DNA of 7,474 nt from Streptomyces lilacinus (GTDB lineage Bacteria; Actinomycetota; Actinomycetes; Streptomycetales; Streptomycetaceae), in contig KL569408.1 of the NCBI GenBank assembly GCA_000715685.1, forward strand, positions 10,167 through 17,640, read 5' to 3'. Of the stretch, positions 6,266 through 7,474 are shown piece after piece. Both the position numbers and the translations under genes were made by a program. A model generated the notes under the pieces. That model saw only the letters and a list, made by a program, of their open reading frames with translations. It ran no database searches and was not told the origin of the DNA. The number at the start of each line of letters is the position of its first letter. Position 1 is the first letter of the stretch.

Positions 6266-6271
6266 TATACA
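6266..6271 (+). promoter_or_regulatory. Possible internal promoter before mreC (TGA-TATACA)
   Basis: TATACA preceded by TG and one base forms an extended -10 motif, in an A/T-rich patch that is unusual for this genome. Transcription would start near 6278, leaving a leader of about 64 bases. GGTGAC at 6245-6250 is a weak -35 candidate with short spacing. The 161-base gap between mreB and mreC makes a separate promoter plausible. Confidence 0.4.
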
Positions 6272-6341
6272 GGCAGAACGCTCCCGATGACCGTCCGGAC
6301 CCGCAGCCGGGCGGTCCGATGAGAAGGGCACGCCGCCGCAC

Positions 6342-7274
6342 GTGAGGGACACACGAGAGAGCCGGCTGCTGCTGGTGCTGTTGATCGCGATCGCGTTCGC
6401 GCTGATCACGGTCGACATCCGTGGCGGTGAGCAGTCCCCGCTCGACGGCGTGCGGCACGCCGCCGCCTCGGCCTTCGGCCCGGTGGAGAAGGGCGTGGCC
6501 GCCGCCGTGGACCCGGTCGCCGACGCCGTCGCCGCCGTCCGCGACTCCGGCGACCGCAGCAGCCGCATCGCCGAGCTCGAGCGCGAGAACACCGCCCTCA
6601 AGCAGAAGCTCGGCAGCGACGACCGCAACGGCAGCCGGCTGCGCGAGCTCGACGCCATGCTCAAGACCGCCGGCCGCGGCCAGTACGGCATCAAGGGCGC
6701 GCAGGTCATCGCCATAGGAGCCGCCCAGGGCTTCTCCTGGACGGTCACCATCGACATCGGCGGCAACGACGGCGTCCGGCGCGACATGACCGTCATCAAC
6801 GGCGACGGACTCGTCGGCCGCGTCACCACCGTCGGCCCCACCACCTCCACCGTCCTGCTCGCCAGCGACCCCAAGTTCACCGTCGGCACCCGCATGGAGA
6901 AGACCGGCGAGCTCGGCTTCGCCGGCGGCCAGGGCGACAGCGCCCTGCGCGTCGAGCTCCTCAACGGCAAGGCCGTCGTCCACAAGGGCGACCGCCTCGT
7001 GACCTTCGGCTCCAGCAAGGACAAGCCGTTCGTGCCCGGCGTCCCCGTCGGCGAGGTCGTCCGCGTCGACCCCTCCGGCGGCGGCCTGACCCGCACCCTG
7101 CAGGTCCGTCCCTTCGTCGGCTTCAGCAAGCTCGACCTCGTGGGCGTCGTCGTCGAGGCGCCCCGCGAGGACCCCCGCGACACCGTCCTGCCGCCCAAGC
7201 CCGAGGCCCCCAAGCCCGCCCCCACCGTGACCGTCACCGTCACCCCCAGCCCGAGCGCCAAGCCCCAGGACTGA
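6342..7274 (+). CDS. mreC: Cell shape-determining protein MreC
   Basis: MreC is a bitopic membrane protein that links cytoplasmic MreB to cell-wall synthases outside the membrane. The 310-residue product has a short basic N-terminus and one membrane segment (about residues 9-24), which acts as an uncleaved anchor. A likely coiled coil (about 70-110, RIAELERENTALKQKL) follows, and then the beta-rich MreC core with GWTV-like FSWTVTIDIGGNDGVRRDMTVINGDGLVGRV and FVPGVPVGEVV. The last 39 residues (272-310) are rich in proline, lysine and a TVTVTVT run, and form a low-complexity tail beyond the core. The GTG start has GAGAAGGG 13 bases upstream, a rather long spacing, but no better start keeps the membrane anchor. 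The gene lies downstream of mreB and three bases ahead of mreD. Confidence 0.94.
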   Translation: MRDTRESRLLLVLLIAIAFALITVDIRGGEQSPLDGVRHAAASAFGPVEKGVAAAVDPVADAVAAVRDSGDRSSRIAELERENTALKQKLGSDDRNGSRLRELDAMLKTAGRGQYGIKGAQVIAIGAAQGFSWTVTIDIGGNDGVRRDMTVINGDGLVGRVTTVGPTTSTVLLASDPKFTVGTRMEKTGELGFAGGQGDSALRVELLNGKAVVHKGDRLVTFGSSKDKPFVPGVPVGEVVRVDPSGGGLTRTLQVRPFVGFSKLDLVGVVVEAPREDPRDTVLPPKPEAPKPAPTVTVTVTPSPSAKPQD

Positions 7275-7277
7275 CCG

Positions 7278-7474
7278 ATGCGCCTCAACAGGATCCTGCT
7301 CTCGACCGCGCTCGTGGTCGTGGCCCTCGTCCTCCAGGTGAGCGTCTTCGCCCGACTCCACCTCCCCGGCGCGGTGCCCGACCTGATGCTCCTGGTCGTC
7401 GTCGCCCTCGGCCTGGTCTACGGCCACACCGCCGGCGCCCTCATCGGCTTCGGCGCGGGCCTCCTGGCCGACCT
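7278..7474 (+). CDS. mreD: Rod shape-determining protein MreD (5' part)
   Basis: The first 65 codons of an open frame running off the window end. It begins MRLNRILLSTALVVVALVLQ and continues through VSVFARLHLPGAVPDLMLLVVVALGLVYGHTAGALIGFGAGLLADL. Two or three membrane segments (about residues 6-24, 35-50 and 52-65) and the PDLMLLVVVALGL signature fit MreD, the polytopic partner that completes the MreBCD elongation scaffold. The ATG lies three bases after the mreC TGA and is preceded by AGGA (7267-7270) at seven bases, so it is expressed with mreC. Position in an mreB-mreC context supports the call. The 3' part is outside the window. Confidence 0.9.
   Translation, partial: MRLNRILLSTALVVVALVLQVSVFARLHLPGAVPDLMLLVVVALGLVYGHTAGALIGFGAGLLAD

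Noticed and set aside
7227..7237. GTGAC-C-GTCAC inverted repeat near the mreC 3' end
   Set aside because: It follows from the repeated Thr-Val codons in the MreC tail and has only a one-base loop, so it needs no separate explanation.
5254..7427. Long minus-strand frames opposite mreB, mreC and mreD
   Set aside because: Low-complexity antisense shadows. The sense strand encodes conserved MreB, MreC and MreD.

Overview
The window is chromosomal DNA from a high-GC actinobacterium, almost certainly Streptomyces or a close relative. The evidence is very high GC with G/C at third codon positions, GTG starts, a folC - DUF4233 - ndk - mreB - mreC - mreD gene order typical of the genus, and GC-rich intergenic hairpin repeats. 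Family identifications rest on motifs read from the translated sequence; no database search was possible.

Left part (1-2207). Positions 1-480 carry no convincing gene. They hold a dense cluster of short G/C hairpins built on the unit GGGGCTSCGCCCC, then a likely terminator. Next, on the minus strand, is a two-component system: a soluble PAS histidine kinase (2207-1161) and an OmpR/PhoB-type response regulator (1164-481). Their stop and start codons overlap as ATGA, so translation is probably coupled.

Middle (2208-4875). A short divergent intergenic region separates the kinase from folC. folC has a -10-like TAGACT placed so that transcription would begin on or next to its GTG codon, suggesting a leaderless mRNA. 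FolC (folylpolyglutamate/dihydrofolate synthase) has an acidic N-terminal extension. It is followed after one base by a small four-helix membrane protein of the DUF4233 type. A hairpin then closes that unit and ndk (nucleoside diphosphate kinase) follows with its own leader.

Right part (4876-7474). A strong hairpin ends the ndk unit. A leader of about 200 bases with a candidate ECF sigma-factor promoter precedes mreB. mreC follows after a 161-base gap with its own possible promoter, and mreD begins three bases after mreC and is cut by the window end. MreB (actin-like filament), MreC (bitopic, periplasm-like side) and MreD (polytopic) form the cell-wall elongation scaffold, which in streptomycetes mainly serves spore-wall synthesis.

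Overall the window is core metabolism and cell-wall genes next to a lineage-variable-looking two-component system. I see no transposon, phage, CRISPR, tRNA or rRNA, and no convincing undescribed multi-gene system. The most interesting signals are regulatory: the possible envelope-stress promoter of mreB, the leaderless folC start, the palindrome in the divergent region and the hairpin cluster.
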